DNA of 64,000 nt from Seriola aureovittata (Eukaryota; Chordata; Actinopteri; Carangiformes; Carangidae): positions 1,033,083 through 1,097,082 of the forward strand of contig NC_079387.1 of NCBI RefSeq assembly GCF_021018895.1, written 5' to 3'. The notes beneath the pieces were generated by a model. The model ran no database searches. It was not told the origin of the DNA and saw nothing but the letters and a program-made list of their open reading frames with translations. Within the stretch, counting starts at the first letter, position 1. Every line of letters starts with the position of its first letter. The position numbers were made by a program, and so were the translations under genes. This document shows positions 23,760-36,589 of the stretch, one piece after another.

Positions 23760-25610
23760 CAAGTTTAACACAATATTCTAATTAGACATCTATGTTTATT
23801 TAATGCGTCCTGAGTAAATTAGTTGTATAAAATTATGACTAATTAAGTGCTGCATTAATAACTGAAGCGTAATGGCACTCTTTCTGCTGCTGCACAAAGA
23901 CAAGCACACAGGTAATCATCATATCTGTGTTACTCATTAAGCTTTTTGATCATCATGACATGACATATGATAATATATGCTCTAATCTACATAGTGAGGC
24001 TGTTGCATATTTTAGATTATATTTGGAAACGTGATGACTAACATCTCCTAACAGCAACACCTAATCTAACCTACTCTGGTAAGCTAACTTGTATGATTCT
24101 AAATAAGAATATCTAAGTTACGTAATTATTCTCACTAGGGAACAGTAGCAGGCATATAAATCTTTACTGACCAGATAATGATCATTTTAAAAACTGTTAT
24201 TGCTATTTTTTTCTTGATCTTTGTAGTTTATTTTTAAATCCATACTCAGTATCTTTTGCACATTATGTTTCAGGAATTATAAGGAAAGACTCTTTTTGCA
24301 AAGTAGTGCAACACCCAAAGATCAAAATAATGAACAGAAAATGATGAGAAACGCAATTTTTCTGCAACCAGCAAGTAACATTTGTGATTCAATGACAAAA
24401 AGACAGACGACTGGCACAGTCCTACAACACATTTGATATTTCTGGATCAGTGAAGCTGTAGGTAGACTGTTCATCTGTCATTACTTAACAGTGAGTACAG
24501 GGGGAAAAAACACCCAAAGTGTAACATGAGTGATGAATATCCGGCTTTATCGGGTATGTGTGTGATATATGAGATTGGTTGATAATCGACACTTAGTTCT
24601 GCCATATGGTTGGACCCGCCTGCCAAGGTACAAGGACTCAAAATGTGGAGGTAAGCTCTTGGGGAGGGGAGAACAGCAGATCCCTTCCAAACGAATGGAA
24701 GAGAACATGGCTGTGATTTAAAATAATGACCTGAGAGGCTCCCGAATCCTTTTCAAGGACATGTGAGCTGCTTTGTTCCAAAATAAGAGATTTACTATTA
24801 AAAAAACACTCCACTCCAGCAAAATGGATGATAGCTCAAATTTATAACAGATTAAGGTACGTTCAAAAAAATAAACAGGGCAAGACAAGTCTGTTATGTA
24901 GGCTAAAATAGTTTCTGACAGTTTCCTGTGTTTAAGATAAAGACTGACAATGGTATAGAACTTCTCATTCAAGTTTTGAAAGCAATTATCAGGAAAAAGT
25001 AACAATATGCCCCCCATATGGAAAAGATTTGCAGAAGTGCTACATGAGCGTAGTCACTTTCCTCCCTCCCTCCATCACCTCACTTATTTCAGATGATGTA
25101 CAGCACACCCTGGAATCACTGTCTGAAAACTTAAAAACATCACAGATGACAGCAGATGCCAATCAAACCAGCACAGAGGGGTCCAACTGTTGCACTATTG
25201 CTATCAGCCGGCAGCCCAAAGTGCACCAATAACCTCATCAGTACCATTTAAAAATCACACCGTTTGATCATGAAACACAATCCATGTCCATCAAATGCTT
25301 TTGTGGACGTCTAGGTTATTTATACAATCCCACATGTGACTGGCATGCCAACATGAATGATGAAATAAATAGGAAAACACAGGCACCAGTAGCATTAAGA
25401 GATTGGTTTTGTCAAAGACCTCTGACAACACGTCTTTTGGACATGGAGCAGAAGGTAAACAAAACAACCGGTGTGTGGCTGCCAACCTCAGGCCCCAAGG
25501 CGAAGTAATATTGCCTATTTTAGACAGGGGTGAAAAAAAGACTTGATTCTTTTTTTCATGTGACTCAAGAACTGGGTAATTCAAAAAATTTTGTTTATCC
25601 TTTTGCCCCT
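23760..25610. other. Long AT-rich non-coding stretch
   Basis: I see no supported gene. Frames up to 99 aa occur on both strands and lack recognisable features. No transposon ends were recognised. The text at 24600-24720 and 25030-25230 is somewhat less AT-rich. Confidence 0.5.
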
Positions 25611-25816
25611 ATTTTATTTCCTGTCTCATGATGTTCTCAAGACGTTGCTGCTGGCACCGATCAGAGCTGCGGCTTTTAATTCAAGGAGGATTCATCTTTG
25701 TTGGCTTATCATTCAAATAATTACCACTGTCTAACGAAGACCAATAAACAGTCGATCAGAAAGAGCAAAGTCTTCCAGAATAAATATATATGCCAAAATC
25801 TTGTCATCCTACGGTT

Positions 25817-25843
25817 GGGGGGGGGGGGGGGGGGGGGGGGGGG
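25817..25843 (+). repeat. Poly(G) tract of 27
   Basis: Twenty-seven consecutive G are followed by AGGG. Pure poly(G) of this length is rare in vertebrate DNA and hard to sequence, so the exact length is doubtful. It produces the poly-Gly stretches of two overlapping frames. Confidence 0.9.
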
Positions 25844-25859
25844 AGGGTGTTCTGATAGG

Positions 25860-26350
25860 CTCAATGGATTTCAGATGGAAAGGAAGTGTAGGCTTTGAAA
25901 GTTCTGTAATTCCAGGTGGCCAAGGAGTGTTTTGGCAGGCCGACCTGCACACAGCTCGCAGATCGCCAAGAAAGGGGACCTGGAGTAGGTGGAATGTTAA
26001 TCATGGAGAGAGGAGAACATGTGTGACAAAGGGAAAGGATGGAAAACACATGTCCCATTTCACACTTATTTACCTTTGACTGCCAAACCCCTGCCAGATT
26101 AAAGGAAGAGGAGGCAGGGGGGAGAGGCAACGGCAAAGGTGGAACGCTTTAAAGTTTACCTCTTTGATGAAGATGCCAACTCTTTGATAGCATTTCAAAC
26201 ATTTTTGGAGAGGAAAGAGGAAACCTTGGCAGGATTGAAAGTTGGGCCTCGGTGGGGCAGCAGTCCACTGACAAAGAGCTATGTGTAAAGACGAGGGGAA
26301 CTGATACTGATAAACTGCCATTCAAGACAGAGAGACATTGTGCTGTACAC
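25860..26350. other. GC-moderate non-coding stretch, unassigned
   Basis: Frames of 92 aa (plus) and 83-91 aa (minus) overlap and show no family. The sequence is not repetitive. It may include a conserved block but has no motif cluster I can point to. Confidence 0.35.
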
Positions 26351-26816
26351 ACACTTTACGAATGATGGCTCCAAGAGGCCTAAACTAAGATCCCAAACAA
26401 AAGAAATGAGTTGATGCATTTCCTGTCAAGGCATGACAACACTGCTGTGTTTAATTGAGCTGAAGGTCCAGAGTTATAATTTGTCTTCTCTTGTTTGGAT
26501 CTTTGTGTAATAAAAGTGTATTCTCTATATATGTGAATCCAATATATTGCCATGACATTACATTTACTGAGATCAAATGTCTTGTTGAATCAAATTAATC
26601 AGGCTTGTGTAATGTAATTCAGAACATAACACACATTTTGATCATTAGCATGTGTTGTCCAAGTCTGTTATACATATGAGAGTAGGATGAATATACAATA
26701 ATACTTTGTAATATTTATTTGAGGTGCATTTGTAATATAGTGACATGTATTGCGAAATATCTACAGAGTCCAAACAGTTAAACATATTCAGACATTCCAT
26801 ATGTACGTGTGTGTGT

Positions 26817-27025
26817 TAATATAGGCCATGAATACCAACATGTTGATTTATTGGTGGAGCTGTGGTTGTAAGTGATACGGTGACTGGAATAATGGCTTCA
26901 CAAAACATTCTACGAAAGGTATTAGCAATAGACACTAAAAGGAAGTGAAGCTTAGAAGCTTATTCAGGAATATATTAGACACAAATAACCAAACATCTAG
27001 GACAGATGTCCATTATGTGAAGCCA
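26817..27025. mobile_element. Degraded MITE-like element, copy 2
   Basis: This segment is homologous to 23290-23450. It shares the order TAATAT-GGCC, AATACCAAC, GGTGGAGCTG, AAAAGGAAGTGAAGCTTAGAA, AAATAACCAAACA, but carries about 55 extra bp after the GGAGCTG block and lacks a 14-bp stretch later. Unequal indels show the copies are old and independent. Left of 26817 the resemblance fades. Confidence 0.65.
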
Positions 27026-28245
27026 CTGTCTAGTTCTTTTCTTCTCATGTTTTGGCTTATTATCTTGCTGTAGGATGAAGCCCTGACCAACCAGACTCCC
27101 TTTGTTACTTGTCTTCTACTCACCATTCTGATTCTGAATTATACAGCACTACTTCCTGCAGTACTGTGCTGTCCTGATAATGCATCGAAGGGTATAGAAA
27201 CAGTTTATTCGCGCACTGCACTTGCACGTCATCAACCTGTAGGAATTGTTTGCATTAACTTTCAAGGCTTAATTTACTTGTATTGCTGCAGGAAATCTGC
27301 AAATTAACCAATTTCTTCATCCCTGAAAAAGGCCAGTTTATCACTGACCTATTAAACCATGTACGGTTATTGGATGGACTTGAACTGATGAAATTTAAAT
27401 AAAAACTGGAAAAACTAGGTGATCTACAACTTTTGACTTGTGCACATACTGTACATATATACATGTCCCAAGTATGTGATATAATCTAAAAAACAATCTT
27501 CTGAACTATTTCTAATCTGTGTGTTACAAAAAGAAACAGTGTTCTTAGGCAGCTTCATCTCATGAGTTGTTTGAAGTGCGTCTTCTGTTGTATTTTTAAT
27601 GGCTGCTGCAGGGCCAGTTTCCCTTGAGGGGACAATAATGTAAAGTGAAGCAAAGTATGGTACTTTTTTCTTAAAGCTAAAGGTCTACCTGCACTATAAA
27701 AATGTATTTTGACAATGTTAATCAGCGTTGTCTTTAAGAGTAAATGTAATGTGGATGCCATTACATGTTATTGACTCTGGCATCCAACATTAGCTCAAGA
27801 AAGTGTGTTTTATATTTTGTGTGTAAAACTCTCCTCATTAATCCAGTTTTAGACACTTTGACCTTTTGACTTCAAATTAAGGTTTTAAGATGCAAGAATA
27901 TAATCCACTACTTCCTGAAATGCTAAAATTTATTACTATTTTACTCCAATAGCTAAGATTTTTTTTTCTTTGGAAATGTCCACAAATGTCTAATATCACA
28001 ATAAAATGGGAACATGATATGTTTAAGGTGTGCTGCCGGTAGTTCTGCTGGCAAGAAAATGAATTTACCCACTCACGAACCCCATCCAGTGGAGACTCAG
28101 CAGAGGAGACGACACGAGTTATAGATTTTCTGAGCACAGCGTTTTTCTCTGACATGCCATCTTAAACTGGAGGACATAAGCGTGCTTTGAAAAGACTGTT
28201 AGAAAGTGAGAATGTGATTGGAGTTGAAAAGTTTGCAGCTGTAAT
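27026..28245. other. AT-rich non-coding stretch
   Basis: No gene, microsatellite or motif cluster is supported. Frames up to 92 aa occur on the minus strand without family features. Confidence 0.5.
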
Positions 28246-28249
28246 GGTT

Positions 28250-28930
28250 ACTGTTTGAGATAAGTGTAACTTATTTCATTTGTCGGTGGTGTCACATGCT
28301 CTCTCCGCTTTGAAGTGGCAAATTAATGACAAGTGAGAACAGTAGCCATTCTGCAAAGAGAATGACCCCTTTTCTAATGGCTGTATGGCACAGTGAGAGA
28401 GTCATCTGTCGGCCCCATCTAATTATGTGAATCGAGCAGTTTGAAAAGTGTCTTAAGGCTGTTTAGGAATAAAAGGGACATTTAAATGCAGAGCACTTTG
28501 AAAATTACAGATCCTTCAAAATACTTTCCATGGACACATCGCTTCTCCGCCACAGAGTCCTATTTTTTCTTCATCTCGTTAATTCTGTGCTTTGAGAGTA
28601 CAGCCGGCATTCAGGGGGAAGAATTTGGAGATAGCCTCCCAATCCACACCCCCCAACTCTCCCAGTTTCCACTTTTCTATCGTAAACAGCATTCTCCTAA
28701 ACTTTTCCCCGTTACTTCCATGAAAAACGACATTCACACTGGAAACAATGCATCCCTTGTTCTAAATGTATAACTTCAGTGTGATATTCGTATGCTGGAG
28801 TCTGCCATATATCGCACATTGTCCACAGGCACTGTTTGTAAGGGCTTCTTGGAAAATCGTGTAATTGTTAAATGGGTGATTAAAGTAATAATGACATAAA
28901 GTTTTCAAGGCCAATACTGATAATAGTTTT
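28250..28930. promoter_or_regulatory. Candidate conserved regulatory block(s)
   Basis: Balanced, repeat-free sequence includes AAATTAATGAC (about 28319-28329), TAATTA at 28420-28425 (in ATCTAATTATGTGA) and, further on, GTGTAATTG near 28859. The 95-aa plus frame (28486-28773) overlaps it but shows no family. There are probably two neighbouring elements, 28250-28500 and 28780-28930. Confidence 0.37.
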
Positions 28931-28939
28931 TTTATTGAA

Positions 28940-30880
28940 GCTGCCACCACTAAATTTATCAAGTATATTTAAATTTGAATGCTGCTACAGGCATACAAGA
29001 TTTATGTGCATGTTTCCATCTTGACAGGCCAGAGAAGCCTCTGAAAGTGCATTGTGGAAAACTTGTGATGAATAAATATAATTCTGCAGCGCAAAATATG
29101 ATTTTACAGCCGGGTTTACAGATTTGTTCTGCAACCGTGGTCAGGAGGCGTCCTCCATAGGATCAGATATGACCACGCGCTAATATTTACTATGTAATAA
29201 AAAATCTATATTTATTGCGTTAAAACCTGTGCTGATCCTACAGACATGAACCTTCCTTACTTCTGTTTGCCTGACGTGAACAACAGCTCAGGATGTTGTT
29301 TGACATTTGAGAATCTATGAAAACAAACTGACTCCGTACAGCGACATGACAGAGAGGGACTTCAACCCTGCAAAGATGATTATAAAGCAGAGAAGGTACA
29401 TGCATGTCAGCATGTATCACTCTTTTCAGGCACCTTCAACAAAAAATACTTCTTAAATTATTTGTCTGTTAATTTGTCTGTTAAATTAAGTTTAATGTTC
29501 TGTCTAAATAAATGAGGAATTAATTAATTTGGTTTTAAATAGTTTGTAATAATGATAATATATCAGAAAAAAATGTAACATACAACTGTGCAGATACACA
29601 TTATTCAGGTGACTGCACAAGCAAAGTCTCAACTTCCCTGTCCTGGCAATTCACACAACAAAATACACTTACAGGTTGACATATGCATATATTTTACCTA
29701 CTGTGCCTTGAAGTAACATACTGTAAAACACTGTGTTCCATCAAAGTTATATCAGAGGTTAACCTGAACATCTTGTATTCAAAGTCTCTCTCTTTCTCCT
29801 CTGCTTTGCTTTTCCTAATTATTATTTGATTGCTCATTAGGCGCCGTGTTCGCTGTGTGTGCATCTGTTCATGAAACCTTTTTTTGTGCATGTGATTTCT
29901 CATATGTGAGAGAAACAACCGTCTCCCTTTAATTATACCGCCTCTCCAACATTTGTTAACACTCCTCTGAGGATGAATGCGGACGTCTACAAATACAATA
30001 CAAGGCAGTTTACAGGATGATGTGTCTCAATGTAAACTTAATAGCAGACGCACTGCACGTAGAATATTTCGAGGTAAGAAACAGGGAAATATAGAATCAT
30101 TCTTTTCATTAAACTAACCCCGACCTTCTCATTTCTAGCAGCTGTCCCTGCGGATACACACCCTGCTTCCCTTCTCTTACGGGGTATGATGTGTGGATGA
30201 AGGCTCTTTCCCGCGCCATAATGACTGTACACCAAGATTTTCAAGGGCCCGCTCATGACAATCCCATTTTCTGTGTAATTTCATGGTTGTCTTCTTGAAT
30301 GAAGATATTGGCTGCTCTGAAGCACGAGGTCAGAGTCTCCCTGCTCCGTTTTCTGGATTGTTCCGGAGTATGTTTCCCTTCACTTGATGAAAAGTAATTC
30401 ATCATTTACACCCCTGAATTCTGCCACTTTTTTCTTTTTTTTCCCTCCTCGCCATGCTACCGTCTCTCTTTTCCGTAACAACTTTCTTCACCTCCCCTTT
30501 GCTTTCAGAGTCCCCCATGCTACCTATGGCAGTGTTGATAGATAGATAGGTTCAATGCGACAGTAGGTCAGCCATCCCTGAGAACAGGTTAGCCCTCCCA
30601 GGCCTCTGCACTGCCTTCAACCCGTGATAGAGTTTGTCACCTCTCTACCTCTGGAAGTCAAATCCTGTCAGCTCAGGCATCCTTCAGTATCCCCGAAGTG
30701 GCTCTGGCACCCAGTGGGGCATGTGAGCTTAAAATTAATTTTTTTCCCCCCTTCTGTGTTTTTTCTTCTCCTCAAGATCTGCCAGGTTCCCTTAAGGGAG
30801 GTGGTTGACAGCCAGTGGACGCCCTGAGCCAATCACAAGGCGGCAACAGTGTAAAAGACACCTAGGGAAACTTTCCCTGC
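28940..30880. other. Non-coding stretch
   Basis: No supported gene is visible. A short GATA run (about 30537-30549) is the only simple repeat. Sequence at 30120-30260 is less AT-rich and contains a 17-bp word also found at about 13814. The pyrimidine-rich run at 30425-30510 is low-complexity. Confidence 0.45.
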
Positions 30881-31140
30881 GCCTCCTGGAGCCGCAGGGG
30901 TTCAAAGGTTTCTGACATGTTGGAGAGGAGGAGGTGGAGGGTTGGGAAGGGGGGATGCTGTTGCTAAGAGACCCCTTGAGTTTTTTTCCCTTCAATCCCA
31001 CCTCTCCTCCTGCTTGGCCTCCTGACTGCTCTGCCGCAGTGAAATTAATTGATTCGAGGGCCCCCCCAAACTCACTTTTAATTGTTTTTATTTCATCACC
31101 GGCCTTCCTGCCCAAAGAAAGTACAAACACGTTTCCTCAA
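30881..31140. promoter_or_regulatory. Candidate conserved regulatory block
   Basis: This is a GC-richer segment with GAAATTAATTGATTC near 31041-31055 and a C7 run beside it. Overlapping frames of 112 aa (minus) and 86 aa (plus) have no domain. The homeodomain-type word in repeat-poor DNA is the only functional hint. Confidence 0.27.
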
Positions 31141-31429
31141 AGCTCCTCTCATGTCATTCTCCTTTTGCAAATATTGTTTTTTCATGCAAAGTGATGTTTA
31201 GATTCTTCTAATCATTGTACCGTTTGGTGAGCTATGAAATAATTGGGCTGTACTTATGTAGATTCCTTAGCATCTCTCTGGCTGAACATATGTAATGGTG
31301 TGCATGTGTGCGCCTACATTTATTAGCAGTTTTAAAGCGACTAGCGAAGCACGATAAGGGCTCACGTGACTTCCCTTTTTGCCAGCTAGTAACATCTGCA
31401 GGGTGTCCAGAGTCCAATCAGGGAGTCTT

Positions 31430-31700
31430 TAATACTGAGAAGAGAGGAAACCCTTGAGACTTAAAAGAGAGAGAACCTGATCATCCCGTCTCATCAAGGC
31501 TCTGGCTCTCCTGTGACCCTTACACGCTGAATAAAACCTCCCTGCGCAGCTCCTCGGAAACTAATTCCCGGGTACTTAAGGAAATACAATGAGCTCAGAT
31601 TGGTATCATCAGTAAATTACACCTACAGCTCAGGCACCGTTGTCTGAATTCGACTCATTCACGAAATAGAAGCTCTTTCAAAGTGGCAGGAGATTATGTT
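31430..31700. promoter_or_regulatory. Candidate conserved regulatory block
   Basis: Balanced-composition, repeat-free DNA contrasts with the AT-rich region downstream. There is no dominant motif cluster. It is called on composition only. Confidence 0.22.
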
Positions 31701-31789
31701 AAGGTCCATATGTTAAGGGCACAATGACACACCTCCAATCATTATGAAATGGGACCTTTAGAACAGTCATTTCAAATGCTTTTGAAGTG

Positions 31790-31815
31790 ACATGGTTCAG
31801 ATTTCTGAACCATGT
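31790..31815. other. Near-perfect palindrome, 12-bp arms with 2-base centre
   Basis: ACATGGTTCAGA at 31790-31801 is the reverse complement of 31804-31815, separated by TT. The half-site contains GGTTCA, close to a nuclear-receptor half-site, in an everted or inverted arrangement. It could bind a dimeric factor or be chance. At this arm length a chance palindrome in 64 kb is unlikely but possible. Confidence 0.6.
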
Positions 31816-31829
31816 GAACACAAGATTGT

Positions 31830-33635
31830 CACTGTCAATTTCTTTGCTCTGCAGGTGCTAAACTGGGTGGCAACAACAAAAGTGATCGAGGAGTATTAAA
31901 TTGTTTTTACCTGGAAAATGATATATAAACATGACCATTTACCTATGACGGTGTTAAGAAAACGGTTCATGTTTTCAACAGAAATAAACTTTCAATGGAG
32001 ATAAAAGCCTCATATCTTCAATTCTGACAAATTGATGATTGTTGATTGATTAATCCATGTTGATAAGGCTTATTATTATATTTTTTTCCCTCCGTGCGGA
32101 AAATATCTGACTATTTTGTTTTTAAATTAGGAGAATCGGATTAAAATATAGACACGTAGTTTACCTATTAATTGTCTTTTTTTCATAAGTTTTTTAAGTT
32201 TGTTTCCTAATATAAACAAAAAGGAAAATATGACAGTATCAATATCAAAACCGTTCTGCGCCGGGTATTCATAATGAATATAAATTACTTTGAGGAACTC
32301 TGGTGTAGAATCAAAAGCTCTAATTTTAATTCTGCACTTTCTGTTCGTTGGACTCTGGTGGACTCTGTGTCTTCCTGTGGTAGGAAACATGAAACTGATC
32401 AGTTTTTTAAAAATAATTTCGGAACTTGCATATTCATGATTACACGGTGGTTCATGGACTAAGAAAATCTGATGACGCCTGGACTTTAAAAACTTTTACA
32501 ATTTCCTTTAATGAACTTTGTCAGTTCCTGATGTGGTGACACTTTCAAATGTGAGATTTCTTATTATTTACCTCCTCTCATGAAACACAGGGCAGTCTGT
32601 GTGTTTGCTTCAAGTCTTCCATCTTATAGTGAAAATATGGCTCATGCCCTCAGCAGACAAACAAACTCAAGACACACACATACACACACACACACAGTTT
32701 GCCCAAGTCTTGCACATCTTCGCCTCGGAGCCACAAGAGCACCCAGGTGGCACCGAGGAGGCAAAGCAGGGCATCAGGAGAAGGGGAATAGCCGGAGATC
32801 TGTGCGTGTTTGCCATGGCTGAACGAACTGAGTGTGGCTGTGCGTTAACAGAAAGAAAAAAAAAAATACATGCACAGATGGATTTTCAGGGTTGGGGAGG
32901 GTTGTAAAAGGGGGCAGAATCACATATCCTTCAGCAATGTTAAAGATGACTGGAAGAGGGATTCGTGACTGCATGCATGCCACAGCGGCAGCAGTCAGGT
33001 GCCACTCAGGTTCTCATATTTTAGAGCAACACTCAAAAGTGAAATATATATATGTAGGAAATTACGTTTTTTTAAGTGTTTTTGATTTCATGATTAATGA
33101 ATGCGTTAAGGGGTGATTATAACATTATCATGTGTGTGACTGGTATCACAATGAAAGCAATTCTGTGATTGAAAATATACTACAATTCGATGTTTCTGTA
33201 TATAAAGCATCAGGATATTTGTGCACACGGAAAAGGAAAAGTATACACACAAACACCTACAAAGTACAAAGTATAAAGCGTTAAAAAGTCACGTGTAAAG
33301 GAAGGATAGATACTTGTGCTAGTGTATTCTAATATCACAAGAGATGCTTCAGGAAAAAAAAAAAAAAATTGTTTCTGGTGTCATTTGACAGACCTACAGT
33401 GTACCTGAGCTGACTGGGGCCAGAAAACATCCTCTATAATCACATATCAGCACTTTGAAATTTGGTTTCTAATGCATTAGCTCTGTGTAAGAAGAAGACT
33501 GATGCCCTGACCTGTGGCAGGTCAGATTTCACTGCTCCTCTTCACTTTTGGGTTGCACATCTTCAACAGTGATCATTTGTAACAAAATGTTTTGGATTTT
33601 GTGAGCAGATTTGTTCCAGAAGCATCAGCTGTACC
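31830..33635. other. AT-rich non-coding stretch with short simple repeats
   Basis: No gene is supported. A CA run lies at about 32674-32697 and a 15-base poly-A at 33354-33368. The 100-aa frames at 32580-32907 run through the CA repeat and are not convincing. Confidence 0.5.
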
Positions 33636-33639
33636 TGTT

Positions 33640-33985
33640 ATGACCACATAGTTGCAGGTAAATTATCTCCCCCTGCATGATTTAAGGAGCCCCTCTTTGC
33701 TCCAGAGGCTTTCATAGCGTCTCGATGCCCATTAGCCCCTGCCGCCTGGCCAGCCACCTCTGCATTAACACTTCATTTCATACATTAAGTGCTTTACCTT
33801 CAGGAGTGTGAAAGCTGTTGGGTTATCTGTCCTTCCCTCCCTCTCTCCTGCTCCCTCACCTCAGCCTCATGTCTGCTTGTCACCGAAGTGAATAGGCTCG
33901 CGGGCCACACTCGTGGGGTTTCTGGCCCCTCAAATGAGATTTTACTGGAGTCATATGATAAAAATGATCCTTAACCCTGGTGTTT
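33640..33985. promoter_or_regulatory. Candidate conserved regulatory block
   Basis: Mixed-composition sequence centred on 33700-33800 (CCATTAGCCCCTGCC, GCATTAACAC) has no simple repeats and sits between AT-rich flanks. Overlapping frames of 61 aa (plus) and 80 aa (minus) lack family features. Confidence 0.33.
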
Positions 33986-33989
33986 ACAG

Positions 33990-34720
33990 CTAACGTGGCT
34001 TGCAGGTGCAGGACCTTCATTATCCCTTTAGTGCTAAAGTGATGCCAAAGTGTTGCCATACTGTCATCAGCACTAGTTCTGCAGTAATTCACTGCATTTA
34101 TTGCAAGTTGGAGCCAATACAACTATTATTACTGTACATCAATGTCCAAATAATACAGGAGTTAATGGTTCTCCAAGTAAAAATATAAACATTAAATGAT
34201 AACAAATAGGTTTTGATGGTTTTGTTCTGTTTCTGTCAGCTTTGTTTGTTATGATACTAAAACTAACACACCAACTGTGAGATAGACACTTTTTTAACAT
34301 AAGAAAAAATTATTTGCTTTTCTTTTAATGCGCTTATTCTGTGGAGTAAAATTTAAATTTCCAGATGTGGATTTTGTCGTCACACCAGAAAACTTCCATA
34401 TCAACTCTTCACAACATGATATCTTGTTAGAATACATGCCACTTTTGCAGTTTTTACATCAACTACATAGGAACTGATTGTATAAAACATAGTTTTCAGT
34501 CTGCTAATAACTTTTCCATTTTTGTTTTGAAATGCCTAAATATTGTCAGCTGAAAAACCTAAACAGTTCTCACGTATCTATTTGCTTTAAATAACAATGA
34601 AAACCTCCAGATTCAACCAAAAGTACAGTCACTTTGACACTGAGCCCTTATCACCAGTACTACTGCTTCCACAGCTTGTACAACTGTTTTACTTCAGTCT
34701 TATCATTCCAGCTGGAAACA
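33990..34720. other. AT-rich non-coding stretch
   Basis: Nothing is recognised: no gene, transposon or clustered motif. Confidence 0.5.
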
Positions 34721-34729
34721 CTTTCTCCC

Positions 34730-35300
34730 TCCTCCGCTCTTGGGTGAGGTGAGTGGGGTGTCGGGTGGAAGGGGGGTTGATTCATGGCGTAGGAGGCACA
34801 TGCGATGATAAGCTAAACCTCGTGGGACGACAGTGAACTTGTTCGCAGCGGTACGCTGCTATCCTGCAGCCACTGATGAGCCTGATACATTTAATTGGGG
34901 TGGTCCATTTCCCATCCAGCCTCCCCCTATCCCCCCTCACCTCCTCCCACTACTCTTCGGATCCACTCCTCCTTGTCATTTATACCAGAACTATGACTGT
35001 AGGCAGGGTGGATGGAGGGGAGGAGGAGAACTAAGAGAACAAGATCCCCCCACAAAACAGAGATAAAGAAAAAATGTAATACTTCCACATTTTCCAGTGC
35101 TCCTTTCATCATTACTCAAAAATTAGTTTTTAATGCAATGAGTAGCTCCAATCATGTTAAGGTCTGCATGATTCAGATAGTATCATAATTACAATTAGAT
35201 TACATTACCGCAATCAGAGAAAGGGGGGATCGTTAAGAGAAGGAATATAAATTGCTTTAGTTTTACAAGTACTGAGCAAGCAGAAATTTGAATTAATCTC
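34730..35300. promoter_or_regulatory. Candidate conserved regulatory blocks
   Basis: The first part (34830-35060) holds CATTTAATTGGGG and a pyrimidine-rich run. The second (35130-35300) holds TAATTA at 35186-35191 immediately followed by CAATTAG at 35192-35198 and then a TACATTACC word. Adjacent homeodomain-type sites in repeat-free DNA suggest an enhancer. Confidence 0.37.
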
Positions 35301-35309
35301 CACTTAAAC

Positions 35310-36585
35310 ATCTTCCCCCCTTACAGAACTGCAAAGCATGCTGGTTTCTTCCAGGCCATCAATACAAATTAAGAGAGAAGTATGATTTTTTTCCTCTTTC
35401 TGAGGGTCTTCACATTTGAAGTTTTACACAGAAAGCTGATGTTCACTTCACACTGAAGCGACAATTTGGGTTTAAAACTTTCTTAACAGGAAAAGTGACT
35501 TCTTTACTTTCAGGAACGGATGAGTGTGGATTTAAATGTTGGTACATTTGTCTTTGTATAATATGTTAACATGTATGTTTTCATTTGTACAGCATAGGTT
35601 TGTGCCACTGTAAGTGTGTATGTGCATGAGTACATATCTGCAGTTGTGCACTTCAATATGCAATACAACCTTAAACAAGGAGAAGCAACAAATTCTCTAA
35701 AGCAGACACTGCATTATGGGTATAAATAATGTGAAGATTACAGGATGCTCCTCAATTATGAAATAATTATTTGACAAAAGCAAGATCATTACATGATAAG
35801 GTTAGCTGCCGGTTAGTACAACACTGTGAAAAGAAGTATCAAAAGTAAAAGTAGTCATTAGGCAGAAGGGACCTTTTTAGAGTTATATATATGATATTAC
35901 AAGACTATCATCACTAATGCATTCCTACATAATTAGTATTATTGCTGCTGGAGGAGGTGAAGCTTATTTTACCTATCTATTATAGTTAGTTTATATTATA
36001 GGTAGTTTAATCTGTAAAAAAAACATACTTTATAAAATTATTGTTTTGTTTTATGTTAAATTTTAATCTGAAGTTTTGCAGAGTAAAAAGTACTATATTC
36101 CCTCTAAAATACAATGGAGTAGGATTGAAAAGCAATGTGCAATTACCACAAAATGGAATATAAGTACAGCACTTATTTAATTTTACTCTAGTTATTTTTC
36201 CCCACAAGACAATTAAAACTATTTCAGTTGAGGAGATGATTCAGTTCTCGACCACAACTGTTTGGTTAAAGGTTTGGTGCTGGTTAAATGAGAAAATCCT
36301 TCTCTTAATAAATGTATGCAAAAAAAAAAGTGATGTGCGCCGTCAGCCAGTGTCGGTGCATGCCTGTCTGCCTGCAGCACATCAACATGGATACATCACA
36401 CGAGCAGAAGCGACAGCTAATGTCCTCACTGTCCTCTACAACTGAGAAAGTGTCTCAAAGCCTGTTTGGTCACATTGTCCAGGATTATCCAGAAGTGCAG
36501 AATACAATAAAATACCAATCACTGAGAGACAGGAATATAAACCATCAGTGGAAGACTTGGTGGATGATTGGGACCGAAGTTAAGA
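35310..36585. other. AT-rich non-coding stretch
   Basis: No supported gene or repeat family is visible. A 96-aa frame at 36312-36602 shows no domain. Confidence 0.5.
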
Positions 36586-36589
36586 AATC

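Noticed and set aside
32580..32907. 80- and 102-aa plus-strand frames
   Set aside because: They overlap in two frames and pass through a CA repeat and a poly-A; there is no family resemblance.
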